A stretch of DNA of 64,000 nucleotides from assembly GCA_018287875.1 (NCBI GenBank), contig JAGVVL010000013.1:3162001-3226000 (forward strand), written 5' to 3'. The translations under genes were made by a program, and so were the position numbers. Of this stretch, positions 1 through 12,075 are shown one piece after another. Numbering within the stretch: position 1 is the first letter of the stretch; every line of letters starts with the position of its first letter. A model generated the notes under the pieces. That model was not told the origin of the DNA and made no database searches. It worked only from the letters and a program-made list of their open reading frames with translations. This stretch comes from Nigrospora sphaerica (lineage: Eukaryota; Ascomycota; Sordariomycetes; Amphisphaeriales; Apiosporaceae).

Positions 1-252
1 CTGGTATACCAAAAGGCCACGGCCTTGGTCCAAAAGATCAAGGCATTTGCCGAGTCCGTCGGAAGCAACGAAGAGTTCACATACCTCGCCTACGCCGATG
101 CCACCCAGGACCCTATTGGGAGCTACGGCGCAGCCAACGTAGAGAAGATGAAGGACACGGCGAAGAAATACGACCCTGCTGGCTTTTTTCAGCGCAGGGT
201 ACCAGGCGGTTTTAAGCTCAGCAGGGCTCAGTTAACGAAGGCGGCTCTGTAG
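1..252 (+). CDS. FAD-linked oxidoreductase, C-terminal end (5' truncated by window)
   Basis: The reading frame is open from base 1 and ends at the TAG at 250-252, giving about 83 residues. The tail contains a tyrosine/alanine-rich segment (TYLAYADATQDPIGSYG) followed by KKYDPAGFFQRRVPGGFKL. This matches the C-terminal BBE-like end of fungal FAD-binding PCMH-type oxidases (berberine-bridge-enzyme-like), in which a conserved N/A-Y-A-D-x-x-Q-D-P block and a Y-D-P-x-x-x-F-Q block precede the stop. Such enzymes oxidise alcohols, sugars or secondary metabolites with covalent FAD and are usually secreted or cluster-associated. The FAD-binding half lies outside the window, so substrate and true length cannot be judged. 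The ATG-like start at 25 is only an internal TTG and is not a start. Confidence 0.8.
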   Translation: MVYQKATALVQKIKAFAESVGSNEEFTYLAYADATQDPIGSYGAANVEKMKDTAKKYDPAGFFQRRVPGGFKLSRAQLTKAAL

Positions 253-1548
253 CTTCCAAGTACACGAGCCTACTACTACAGGTCGAACGGACCTGGATTT
301 GGAGACGCTAGGTAGACCCAGGTAGCAACGACGAATCAGGTCTTATTTCATCGCCATTTCCACAGTGCTCTTCATATCCTCGTTGGTTTTCGCGCTGCCG
401 AGTTCCAATGCTTCCCTCCACGTAGAAGCGGTACGCCGGTGTCAACTGGCCCATCGTTTCCACGCGCTTACCAATGTCATCGATTCCTCCCCCATGGTGA
501 AAATTCTTGGGAGCGGCCTCTTTGTCTGACTGGTAGCAAGACTATACATGTGTACTAAGTACGCCCCGCTGCCCCGCGCAGCACGTCTCCAGAGGCAAGG
601 CCTCCAGGGGCGGGACCTCCAGGATCGGGGTGGTCTAAGTCTGATAATGTCTGGCCGTGAAGGTGACCGGGGCGATGGAAAGAGGGAGGCTTGGCGGTAG
701 GGTGTGGTATGTACTGGCGGTGTGGAGCTGTTTGTGAAACTGCGAAGCGGTGCTCGGTGGCAGCACCACCATGGAGACGAGAAGCATCCGTAGGGATTCT
801 ATGGCAACATCTTTGTCAGTAAACAGAGTCGTCCATGCAGCATCCGTAGTGCAGTGCATTGGCATCATGTATAGGTGCACAAGGCCGGTGGTGGCAGCCG
901 CAGGTGTCTTAGATGTAGGGCATGGCATGACCTACAGCCTATGCTAGGGACTGCCGGATTAGGAAGTTAGGATCTTTATAAGAAGATCTCAGTCCGCGAT
1001 AGGTTTGTGTAGAACACTTCTCTGAATACACGCACACTCCTTTCCGCCTTCACGATATATTCGCACGACAGTGATATCAGATTCACTTGGTAGCTTATCT
1101 TTAACCTGCAATTGCCGTTCCTACTAATCCCGCTAGTCCTGCTGATGCTATTGGTTCGAGTACGCAGACCTGCGGATGATGCGCGAAGCAGGGCCACAGT
1201 CATCGCAGCTGCGAAGGGCCTATACTGAAGTGCGTCCCGTGCGGAGGCCCGCACTAATCGTTCAGCAGTAACTGTCTAACGCTTTACCCGGTACATCATG
1301 AGTAAAGCGCTTCGCATGATTCAACATAATGGGAGGAAGTAAGGGCCAGCGCCAGATAGCCTTATAAACAACGAGGCAACACGGGACGTAACAGTCATAG
1401 CAATACAAGAACCACACGCGAGAAGGGTTCAGAGATAACTTCTCATGACACCTACGGGCCATCAGGGAATGGTTAAGATGGTCCCGCTCGTATGCAGGGA
1501 AGGGAGAGGGGCCATCCAGAGCATGCTTTGAATCAACAAACATAAACT
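253..1548. other. intergenic, no gene seen
   Basis: Stretch between the oxidase fragment and a small ORF. Only short, mutually overlapping ORFs on both strands are present, none with a recognisable motif. No repeat or RNA gene was identified by eye. Confidence 0.5.
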
Positions 1549-1899
1549 ATGGACGAAAACCCTGGATCAATTCATCCACTGCAAGCTAACGCGAGAGCGG
1601 GAGAGGGCTGGCCTATCCCGCCCCTACTGAAGCCAAGAGAGGACGAAAGAGAGTGGGAACAGGCCAGCAAACCCATAAGTCTACGACGCATGAGTACGGG
1701 CGACTGGGACTGGCGAGAGGAACACCGGACCTGGCTTATCGGGAACCCAGCCGCCTTCGCGGAATTCTGCAGAAAGACCGGATACTTCACAGAGATCTGC
1801 CCAATGCTTTACAAACAAATGGCGTGCTGCGAAGATCGTGCAGCCCGGATCCGGCAACAACTTGAGCAGGAGGAAGCAGAACGGGCCGAGGCCGAATAG
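1549..1899 (+). CDS. hypothetical 116-residue protein (orphan ORF)
   Basis: Single uninterrupted ORF from ATG 1549 to TAG 1897-1899. The composition looks more protein-like than the surrounding shadow ORFs: a proline-rich N-terminus, a Trp-rich centre (WDWREEHRTWL), an aromatic FCRKTGYF stretch, and a charged C-terminal helix rich in Gln, Glu and Arg that could form a short coiled coil. There is no signal peptide or membrane segment. I do not recognise the family. It is isolated, with no partner gene within 600 bp on either side. It may be a real lineage-specific gene, the remnant of a larger gene, or a chance ORF; the composition argument is weak. Confidence 0.35.
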   Translation: MDENPGSIHPLQANARAGEGWPIPPLLKPREDEREWEQASKPISLRRMSTGDWDWREEHRTWLIGNPAAFAEFCRKTGYFTEICPMLYKQMACCEDRAARIRQQLEQEEAERAEAE

Positions 1900-2575
1900 G
1901 ACGAAGTGTCAAATATCGAGCTTGTTGAGCTAACGACGATGATATCGGCGAGAGAACCTCTCCACCAGGCACTGGCAAAGTTGGGTTGGGGGGGTTGTCA
2001 GGGAATCTGTCGAGCCAGTTTGGTTCAGACTGGAGGGCGCTAGAGTGGGTGAAGTTTTCGGCGCGGTTGAGCAAATAAAAACCGAGGGTGATGCGTTAGG
2101 GAGGCGGGCCTACCACCACGAGCATTGCGCCAGAGCCAAAGGCACCTACCTCTCTGTGGCCAGACCCAACGGTAAAAGAATCGGTATGCTTCGTCGCGTG
2201 CAGGGAACATGTGGCTTGTGTGGAGCGCTTTGGGGTGACGAGAGGTTATGGAACGTGGCGGATGGCCCGTCAAGGCCAATTCGAATGCATGCTGGACTAC
2301 ATATAGGTGGTAATGGATGTTGATATTCGGAAGTGGTGTGGGATTAAGTTTGTTAGATGTGTGGATTGGAAGCAGCGTTGGCTGTTGTTCCTGCTGAATC
2401 TGCAACCACGGTTCCCCCGGGGGGGAGGAATGGGCGACCCATTCGAGTCGCAACCTAGGGCCAATATTCGACGACGCTGGTTTCTTTTCGCCTAGTGAGT
2501 GGCTCAGTGTCTGCCGACGCGGCCCAGTACTCAACATCACATCATTTTACGACAGCACCGTGACCGGGAGCAAGA
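1900..2575. other. intergenic, upstream of oligoribonuclease
   Basis: No supported gene. Holds the presumed promoter and 5' UTR of the downstream REX2-type gene. ORFs here lack recognisable domains. Confidence 0.45.
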
Positions 2576-3278
2576 ATGACGACCCAGGACCCCTTGGTAT
2601 GGATCGATTGCGAGGTAAGTTCGTACCTAGCCTACCTAGGCGCCCACCGGAATCATCTATGCCGGGGTTCAGCGATGCGCATAGCTGACGAGCGTGGGCG
2701 GTGGGCAGATGACGGGGCTCGATCCTGACCGCGAGGAGATTATTGAAATCTTCTGCATCATCACGACGGGCACGCTCGAGGTGGTGGACGAGGCGGGCTG
2801 GGGGTGCGTGATCCACCAGCCCAAGGAGCGGATGGAGCAGATGGACGAGTGGTGCACGCGGACGCACGAGAAGAGCGGGTTGACGGCGGCGGTGCTGGCG
2901 TCGACGGTAACGGCCGAGGAGGCGGCCGACGGGCTGCTGGCCTACATCCAGCGGCACGTGCCGGCCAAGGGCGCCGTGCTCGCCGGCAACAGCGTGCACG
3001 CCGACCGCGCCTTTCTCCGCAAGGAGCCCTTCCGCAAGGTGACGCGCTACCTGCACCACCGCATCCTCGACGTGAGCAGCCTCAAGGAGGCGGCCAAGCG
3101 GTGGTGCCCGCCGCACGTCGCCCGCCAGGCGCCCCCCAAGAAGGCCCTGCACCAGGCCCGCGACGACATCCTCGAGAGCATCGCCGAGGCCCGCTACTAC
3201 AGGGACGTCATCTTCCGGCCGAACACGGCCGTGGCCGCGGCGGAGGGGCAGGAGGACAAGGACAAGGAAAAGGCATAG
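2576..3278 (+). CDS. REX2: oligoribonuclease (3'-5' exoribonuclease, REX2/Orn family)
   Basis: Two exons, 2576-2614 and 2709-3278, give 202 residues. The 94-bp intron has a GTAAGT donor and CAG acceptor. Splicing restores the ExoI motif WIDCEMTGLD exactly across the junction, which fixes both splice sites; Asp11 and Glu13 are the first two DEDD metal ligands. Further family landmarks follow: GNSVHADRAFL (ExoII region), RILDVSSLKE, and a C-terminal H-Q-A-R-D-D-I block holding the general-base His and last Asp of the DEDDh class. The enzyme degrades two- to five-nucleotide RNA fragments to mononucleotides, in yeast mainly in mitochondria. No clear mitochondrial presequence is visible at this start, so an upstream exon or cytosolic location is possible. 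The C-terminus has an extra Ala/Asp/Lys-rich tail. Confidence 0.93.
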
Positions 3279-4152
3279 GAAAAGGTGGAGGGCGCTTGCG
3301 TCAAAGACGTCTTGGTGACGCGATGAGCTTTGCGGCGCGAAGGGGCGTAAACATTTCCTGTCGGGACCCTAACTACTTTCTTTACCTACATGCACCCATA
3401 TAGACGCAAGGCCACACGGAATATTGGATGGACCTCGTGTTGCTGGCGTTTCGCTTCGCTTGGTTTCTAGGCCGTACAAGGTCCGTTCAACGGCCGGTTC
3501 GGGGGGGGGGGGGGGCACAGGGATATTAGCACGGGTGGTTACATGTACCGAGTACTGTGGGAGTGTTTACTTACATCCCATGCTGACGTACTGGGCTTCC
3601 TAGGTACTTCCAATACACCTAAGTAGCATTTATCTTCTTGCTTACCGGCAATTGGCCTCAGGACCCCGAAGTGGCTGAGGAAACCGTTTCCCCGGTCGCG
3701 GTCGACTTAATTCCAATGCCTTCGTCTGCCTATCCGATGCTCAGAAGCGCCTGGCGCGCATGCGTTTCATCGTCACAACACATACGCCAACCTTTTTCAT
3801 GGTTCGGTCGCCCGAATGCTCGCCGCCACACCAATAGCGGGATGAAGTCACTGCGCTTGATGGAGGTTAGACCCCACCCGGCCCCCTCTTTTCGCCAATC
3901 AACAAAGCTCTGGAAGCTGTTAGCTCGTGGGTCCCCCTCATACCAACAGCTGGAGCCCATGGATCGATCCATTAGCAGGAGGTCTACTAAGGTACCTCCT
4001 GTGGATGGGAAGCCATTGCTCCATCATCAGCATCTGGGCCACCACATCACCTCATAAGAGCCCAGCTTCAGCTCCCTGGTTTTTGCAACTGTTCCCGTTA
4101 TCTCCTCCGGTAGTACTCTCTTTCCCATCTAGATTTGTCGACTACCGCCATC
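3279..4152. other. intergenic, upstream of phosphoglucomutase
   Basis: No convincing gene. Contains a G homopolymer at 3501-3515 and, close to the next start codon, pyrimidine-rich sequence typical of fungal promoters and 5' UTRs. A 139-residue ORF at 3638-4057 has no recognisable domain. Confidence 0.5.
3501..3515. repeat. G15 homopolymer
   Basis: Fifteen consecutive G between REX2 and the phosphoglucomutase gene. Read directly; length may be imprecise in any assembly. Confidence 0.9.
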
Positions 4153-6216
<2,064 letters not shown>

Positions 6217-6842
6217 GCAACGCGTGCGTCGTTCTCGTGATTTGACATGGCCAGTTTTCCCAGCAAGCAAGTAAAACGGAAGGATCTCTAAGCGCATCCT
6301 CCGGCATTAATATATGGTGAAAAAAAAAAAAGAGCAAGCATTTTGTAAACCCAGTGGCGCGTGGCAGTGATGGCCAAGTGAGACTCTAGATGTCAGGTGA
6401 TGGCGTGCGGCATGTGATTGACCTTTTATACGGCAACGGATGCCGAGGGGGTGGGTCCAGCATTTCCCCTGTTCGGGTCAAGTCAGCGCCTGTTCGGTGT
6501 TGGATTACACAACGGCGCTGGACCTAACAACACGTACATGACCCCGAGAAGTTGCATACCGTACAAAGCTGCGCGTCCGTGCTGCACTTGAGGACGATTG
6601 CCATCAACGCCGAGCAAGCCGAAGACTGGTGCGGTTCCGTAAAGGTGACGCTTCCCCCTTGCCAGCTGTTTCGTCTCCAGCGTCTGAGCTCCCCTTCTTG
6701 CCGAAGCCGAGGTCCGACCCTTGTGACCCGGAACAAGACGTCGCGAGCCTACATTATCGTAGTAGGCCGCCGCCCTTGGTACAGCAACATTCCGGCTTCC
6801 CCGGCTTGCTACATTTCGGACTTTGGACAGTCGCCCGTCACC
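6217..6842. other. intergenic, no gene seen
   Basis: 3' flank of phosphoglucomutase and promoter of the isomerase gene. An in-frame ORF extends upstream of the isomerase start to 6552, but that extension lacks family similarity and is probably untranslated. Confidence 0.5.
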
Positions 6843-7658
6843 ATGGCCGTCAAGACGCACTTCACCGTCAAGATCCCCGCGATCCCCAATCACGTGGGCG
6901 GCAGCATCACGTGCACGGAGCCGGAGCCGCTCGTGTACCTGCTCACGATGGACTCGCCGCCGGACAACCGGCTGACGCCGGCGTTCTGCGCGGCGATGCT
7001 CGAGGCGCTGGACCGCGTCGAGTTCACCATCGCGACGGCGCCGCGCGGGGTGCTGGTGACGACGTCGGCACACGCCAAGTTCTACTCCAACGGGCTGGAC
7101 CTGCAGCTGGCGCTGCGCACGCCGCACTTCGTCGACGACAGCCTGTACCCCGTCTTCCGGCGGCTACTGACGTTCCCGCTGCCGACGTTGGCGCTCGTCA
7201 ACGGGCACGCGTTCGCGGGCGGCCTCATGCTCGCCATGCACCACGACTACCGCGTCTTCGGCGGCGGCGACCGCGGCTACCTCTGCGTCAACGAGCTCGA
7301 CTTCGGCGCGCCCCTGACGCCGCCCATGGCGGGCATCTTCCGCGCCAAGCTGCCGGCCCTCGCGCTGCGCACGCTCGTGCTCGAGGCCAAGCGCTGGACC
7401 GCGCCCGAGGCCCTCGCCGTCGGCCTCGTCGACCGCGTCGACGGCTGGCCCGGCCTCCGCGCCCTCGTCGCCGAGCGCGGCCTCGCCGAGCGCGGCAAGT
7501 CAGGCTCCTACGGCATGCTCAAGAAGGAAATGTACCGCGAACAGGTCGCCCTGCTCGACACCCGCAGCGCCGTGCCCGCCCTGGCCCAGGACATCGTGGC
7601 CGACGAGGCCAAGCGGAAGCAGGAGGGCCAGGCGAGGTTCAAGGAGAGCAAGCTGTGA
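6843..7658 (+). CDS. peroxisomal enoyl-CoA hydratase/isomerase (ECI1-like)
   Basis: Single exon of 271 residues starting at the ATG in CACCATGG context. The fold signature of the crotonase family is clear: an SNGLDLQLAL oxyanion/CoA segment, the ALVNGHAFAGGLMLA block, and a following YLCVNELDFGAPL stretch carrying the acidic residue expected at the catalytic position of delta3,delta2-enoyl-CoA isomerases. The protein ends in Ser-Lys-Leu, a canonical PTS1 signal, so it should be imported into peroxisomes. It probably shifts double bonds during beta-oxidation of unsaturated fatty acids. A hydratase role is less likely because the second hydratase glutamate is not evident. Strongly GC-rich codon use throughout, like its neighbours. 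No intron is needed. Confidence 0.88.
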   Translation: MAVKTHFTVKIPAIPNHVGGSITCTEPEPLVYLLTMDSPPDNRLTPAFCAAMLEALDRVEFTIATAPRGVLVTTSAHAKFYSNGLDLQLALRTPHFVDDSLYPVFRRLLTFPLPTLALVNGHAFAGGLMLAMHHDYRVFGGGDRGYLCVNELDFGAPLTPPMAGIFRAKLPALALRTLVLEAKRWTAPEALAVGLVDRVDGWPGLRALVAERGLAERGKSGSYGMLKKEMYREQVALLDTRSAVPALAQDIVADEAKRKQEGQARFKESKL

Positions 7659-7901
7659 GGGAGAAAGGTGGTGCCGGGGCGGAAAGCTCTCGTACATAGG
7701 TTCTCGTGGGCGCATTATGTTATCGTTTGTCTGGATTTGTATCAACCATTTTAACACCACGCCTGCTGGCTTGAGGAATTAACCGCACCTTGTTGACTAC
7801 GGCCTCCGGGGACCTGCGGCGAGTGCCCGCTTCCTGTCGTTTACGAGAAGCAGGGAAGAGCAAGCCTCTGGAGGGGGCCCGGACGACTTCGAACTCGTTC
7901 T

Positions 7902-7918
7902 CCCCCCCCCCCCCCCCC
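7902..7918. repeat. C17 homopolymer
   Basis: Seventeen consecutive C read directly from sequence. Confidence 0.9.
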
Positions 7919-8548
7919 TGATATCCGCCTCTGTACTCTTGGCGTCAACGCGGACCTCCTATGCAACCGGCATCGCCAACGGCGGGCCAAAGTAGACAGG
8001 AGCGCCAGAGAAACCAAGCAAACCCAAAGCACCGTCGCCGCCGGCGCTTAGTTCCTACGCGGCTAGCTGTGCAATCTCCGGTCCTGCATATCCGCGGCCC
8101 TGAACGGCCGAGGCGGAGAGGGGCCGGGCAGGTCTCGGCCAAAAAGGCTTGCCGCGGTCGCGCCGAAGCAGTGCCCGTTCTGATTCCCCGACCGGCGCGG
8201 GCCAAGGTCCCGGGAGACGGGGGCCGCTGCGGTACCGGTCGCCGCCGCCGTTGCTGATGGGACGCGCCGCCGCCCGGGCACGCTTCTCGACAGAGTTGTG
8301 AGTTATCGAGGCGCGACTTCGGACCGGGAGCATCCGTGCGAGGGGGGGTGTCGCCGGCCGACGGCCGTGCCCCCTTTTGGGCTTCCGATGTCTCCTCCCG
8401 ACGGCTCTCACGGGAGGCGGGGGTGAGGCCCGGGATCCAAACGAACGGGTATATGAAAGTCACTATGTTCAGGCCAGTCGGTGGGTCCCCCCCCTTCTTT
8501 CTCCGGCCGGCTGCGCTACTACTCTCTTTCCCCCTCTTTTCCCCTTAG

Positions 8549-8683
8549 CCCCTTAATCAGGTAACCAGCCGAGGGTCTTCGCCAACACCCCGGCTGCCGC
8601 GCTACGTCGCCGAGAGCCCGGGCCTCGACCTCGACGAGGTCACGCACCAGTTGCGCGCCGTCGGCGGCGACTGGGTCCCCTGA
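8549..8683 (+). pseudogene. possible gene remnant: short coding-like 3' end
   Basis: A frame open from 8549 to the TGA at 8681-8683 encodes about 44 residues ending RYVAESPGLDLDEV...RAVGGDWVP. The second half has strong third-position GC bias and a sensible alternation of charged and hydrophobic residues, unlike neighbouring sequence. No start codon or convincing upstream exon was found, although possible AG acceptors lie at about 8548 and 8560. It may be the last exon of a decayed or missed gene. Family not recognised. Confidence 0.22.
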
Positions 8684-9126
8684 GCGCGTGCGCGTGCGCG
8701 TGTGCCTGGAGGTCGGGGGAGGTGGTGAGAGAGGGCGAGACGTCGGCGCCGTGTTGAATGCAACCGCTCTTAGAGGAAAGCGTCGTCAACGAGGCCAAAC
8801 AAGGCTACGAGAAACCCCCAGCGGCCTGGGTCGGCTAGGGTTTACCATGAAAGACACAAAACCCAGGACTCTTCGTGTATCCTCGGAACAGCACACTGCA
8901 AATATTCTGCTTGGCATAAACCATAATACGCTATAAGCTGCCATCAGATGGTCTCACCTGGGCGAAGCAACAGGCCTCCTTCAAAAGATGCAACGCCGGT
9001 GAGCCCCTCCTCACCCCCAAAATATGCATTTGTCATCGCTCTTCGTGACTGGTATCATTATCCACGGCTTGGCGGCCCGTCGGTGCTGCCTTCTGTTCCC
9101 CCTTCGCGCCCTTCCTTCCTATCCCT

Positions 9127-9248
9127 TTACACGTCGTTGCTGGCGTAGCCGACCTTGGTGGTCGGGCCGAACTCCTCCTTGATGCTGCGGGCGCTCAGGA
9201 AGCGCGTCAGGAAGCTCTGGCTGCCGGCCTTGTCGTTGGTGCCCGAGG

Positions 9249-9279
<31 letters not shown>

Positions 9280-10993
9280 GACGGCACCCGTGCTCTTGCA
9301 GTTGATGTAGAAGTTGCCGGCGGCGTTGCGCAGCGCCTCCTCAGCCTCGCGCACGGCGTAGCGGTCGGCGGCGAAGATGGAGCCCGTCAGCCCGTACTCG
9401 CCCGTCGAGTCGACGAGCGCGCACGCCGCCGCGAAGCTGCCCGGCGCCGCGTCGTCGTACACGTGCACCGCCAGCACCGGCCCGAAGAGCTCCGTCGAGA
9501 ACAGCGGGTGCCGCGGGTTGCTCGTCTGGTAGACCGTCGGGTGCACGAAGTAGCCCTTGCTGTCGTCGTACTTGCCGCCGACGACGAGCTCGAGCTCGCC
9601 GTCCGTCTTGGCCGCGTCGATGACGCCCGCCAGCTTCTTGAAGCTGTGCTGGTGGATGACGGGGCCCACAAAGTGCTCGTAGGCCCAGGGCTCGCCGACC
9701 TTGAGGGCCTCGACCTCGGCCACGAGCTTCTTCTTGAACTCGGGCCAGAGCGACTTGGGCACGTAGGCGCGGCTCGTGGCGCTGCACTTCTGGCCCTGGT
9801 ACTCAAAGGCCCCGCGCACCGTCTGGACGGCGGCGTTGGTGACGTCGGCGCTCTTGTGGATGAGGTGGAAGTTCTTGCCGCCCGTCTCGCCCACGATGCG
9901 CGGGTAGCCCTTGTACCGGCCCTCGGCGGTGCCCTGGCCGATCTGGCCGTACAGCTGGCGGAAGATGGCCGTGCTGCCCGTGTAGTGCAGGGCCGCGAAG
10001 TCCCGGTGCTGCAGCACCGTCTTGGTGACCTCGGCGGGCGGGCCGGGCACGAACTGGATGACGTCCTTGGGCAGGCCGGCCTCGAGGAGGATGTTGTAGA
10101 GCAGCCAGCTGGACGCGACGGCGTAGTCGGACGGCTTCCACACCACCACGTTGCCGAGAAGGGCCGGGGCCCCGACGAGGTTGCCGCTGATGGCGGTAAA
10201 GTTGAAGGGGCTCACGGCGTAGACGAAGCCCTCGAGCGGGCGGTACTCGACCCGGTTCCAGACGCCCGGGGCGTGGTGCTGGGGCTGCTGCGCCATGATC
10301 TCCTCGGCGTAGGCCACGTTGAAGCGGAAGAAGTCGCACAGCTCGGCGGCCGAGTCGATCTCGGCCTGCCAGGCGTTCTTACCCTGGCCGAGCATGGTGG
10401 CGGCCATGATTTCGTACCGGTACTTGTTCGAGATGAGGTCGGCGGCCTTGAGGAAGACGGCGGCGCGGTCGGCAAACGGAAGAGACTCCCAGGCGGGCTT
10501 GGCGGCGAGGGCCGCGTCGATGGCCTTGTTCACATCCGCCGGGCTGGCGAGCGAGTAGTTGGCCACGGTCTGCGAGTGGTCCGCCGGGTTCAACTGCTTC
10601 GACCGCTGCGAGGACGTGATGTGCTCTCCGCCGATGACGAGCGGCACCTCGAGGGGGAGTTTCTGCTGCCACGACTTGAAGGCGGCCGTGAGGCCATCGC
10701 GCTGTGCCGAGCCTTTGGCGTAGTGGTGCTGTGGGCGGGGTCCATGTCAGTAGCCAGACGGCCGAGGGCCTTAGCAGCGGCCACGGGAAAGGAACACGTA
10801 CGTTGGGCTCGTTGAAGACCTTGGGCGCCTTGAAGGTGGCCAGGTTGGTCAGTCGCGGGCTCGTCGTCGCCAGAGAGCGCGTGGCCGCGGGCACCGAGCG
10901 GAGGTTCCGGCAGGACAGCACCCTCGGGCCTCTGGCGCTCGACTGGAGCGCCCTCGCAAACACCAAACCAGAGCTGCTTCCCCGCCCCGCCAT
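9127..10993 (-). CDS. PUT2: delta-1-pyrroline-5-carboxylate dehydrogenase, mitochondrial
   Basis: Two exons, 10802-10993 and 9127-10728, joined across a 73-bp intron (GTACGT...CAG); 597 residues. The enzyme is the second step of proline catabolism, oxidising P5C/glutamate semialdehyde to glutamate with NAD. The first 50 residues are Arg/Ser/Ala-rich without acidic residues (RSLATTSPRLTN), a mitochondrial presequence. Aldehyde dehydrogenase landmarks are present: SPFNFTAISGNL, VVWKPSDYA, FTGS-like YTGSTAIF, the catalytic glutamate in VGETGGKN (about residue 345), and the nucleophile in GQKCSATSR (Cys379), followed by FGPVLAV and QPFGGARASGTNDK. The length and QQPFGGAR motif are those of ALDH4A/P5CDH rather than generic ALDHs. 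No proline oxidase gene lies beside it. Confidence 0.95.
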
Positions 10994-12075
10994 GGTGCCG
11001 AGAGTCGAGTGAATGGTGGAGGTGGCGGATAAGATTGAGGGGGTGTATTCCGAACGTCAATCGGGTCCTTAGGGTCGAGATGATGATGCCTACGCCGTTA
11101 CCAATGGACGGGAGAGACACACAAACCCAGCCGGAGACAGCTTTCCTGCTTGATCTTTATGCTTATCGCCAAAGGCATGGACGAAGCCCATCGAAGATAG
11201 CGACCATCGACAGCTCCTCGCTTTCTCTCGGCATAGCAGTCGCGGCGGGGCACTTCCCATGAGCTGCCGCGGCGCCCGATTGGGCAATTGGACCCGGCCA
11301 AGGCCAATCACGCAAGGCCCAATGGGGCAGCGTGGAGACGCAGAGACGGTGCATCTTTGATAGCCCAAGACAGAGCCGTGCATAGACGGCCGAGCTCGGT
11401 TCTCGCTATCAAGCCCAGGCTGGGGGTGCCATCACACGAGTCGCCCTCCAGACACCACTGAGGCAAGGCCTACCTCCTGAAATCGGACCTTCCCATGTGG
11501 CGGGTCCCTCTGGCATGGCTCGGCTAGTAATGGGACCTGCAGGCCGCCCGGCCCACTACGTATTCCTGGTCCATTAACTAATCTGTTAGGTAAGTCCCTA
11601 ACCCTTTGTCAAGGCTCGTCAAGGGTGCTATGAACTGCGAGACCTGCCTTAGCAGATGGCGCCGACGCATTCCGGCTATCTGGGGCTCAGGGCTAGGTTG
11701 CTGGGCCCTGATCCAACGTCACGCCGGCTGAGGCCAAGGATCCATGCATCCCTCCGTCCAACGAAGCAGAGCCGCCGGGGTATACTGGGGGTATATTCGA
11801 TTAGGGAAACTATTTCGAAGATAGACGCAAAATAGAGGGGGCATATCCAACAAGACGGGGCGAATCGGTCGCAAACCTATTACGTTGCCAAGCGAGCCGA
11901 CGAGGAGCACAGTCAACCAACGGGCGCCCCCGGCATCAAGGCCAAACAGCTGCGAGCCTATTACCCCTCCCCTGCGCCTTACGGCTCGCACCTCTGCGCA
12001 TTACACCTGAATATTATCGAAAAACCGCCGATCTGGATGCTGGAAACCCAGGTCGGCCCGAAACCGCGGACCAGG
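10994..12075. other. intergenic, no gene seen
   Basis: Upstream of P5C dehydrogenase and downstream of the PhoD-like gene. Overlapping short ORFs only; no motif, repeat or RNA gene recognised. Confidence 0.5.

Larger units (their letters stand above)
7659..9126. other. intergenic with C-tract and a short coding-like relic
   Basis: Between the convergent isomerase and P5C dehydrogenase genes. Contains a 17-base C-tract (7902-7918) and a short in-frame stretch at 8549-8683 described separately. Other ORFs are arginine-rich and repeat-like and look non-coding. Confidence 0.45.

Noticed and set aside
9463..10815. 450-residue plus-strand ORF opposite P5C dehydrogenase
   Set aside because: Antisense shadow with Val/Leu/Gly/Arg bias; the minus strand is clearly an aldehyde dehydrogenase.
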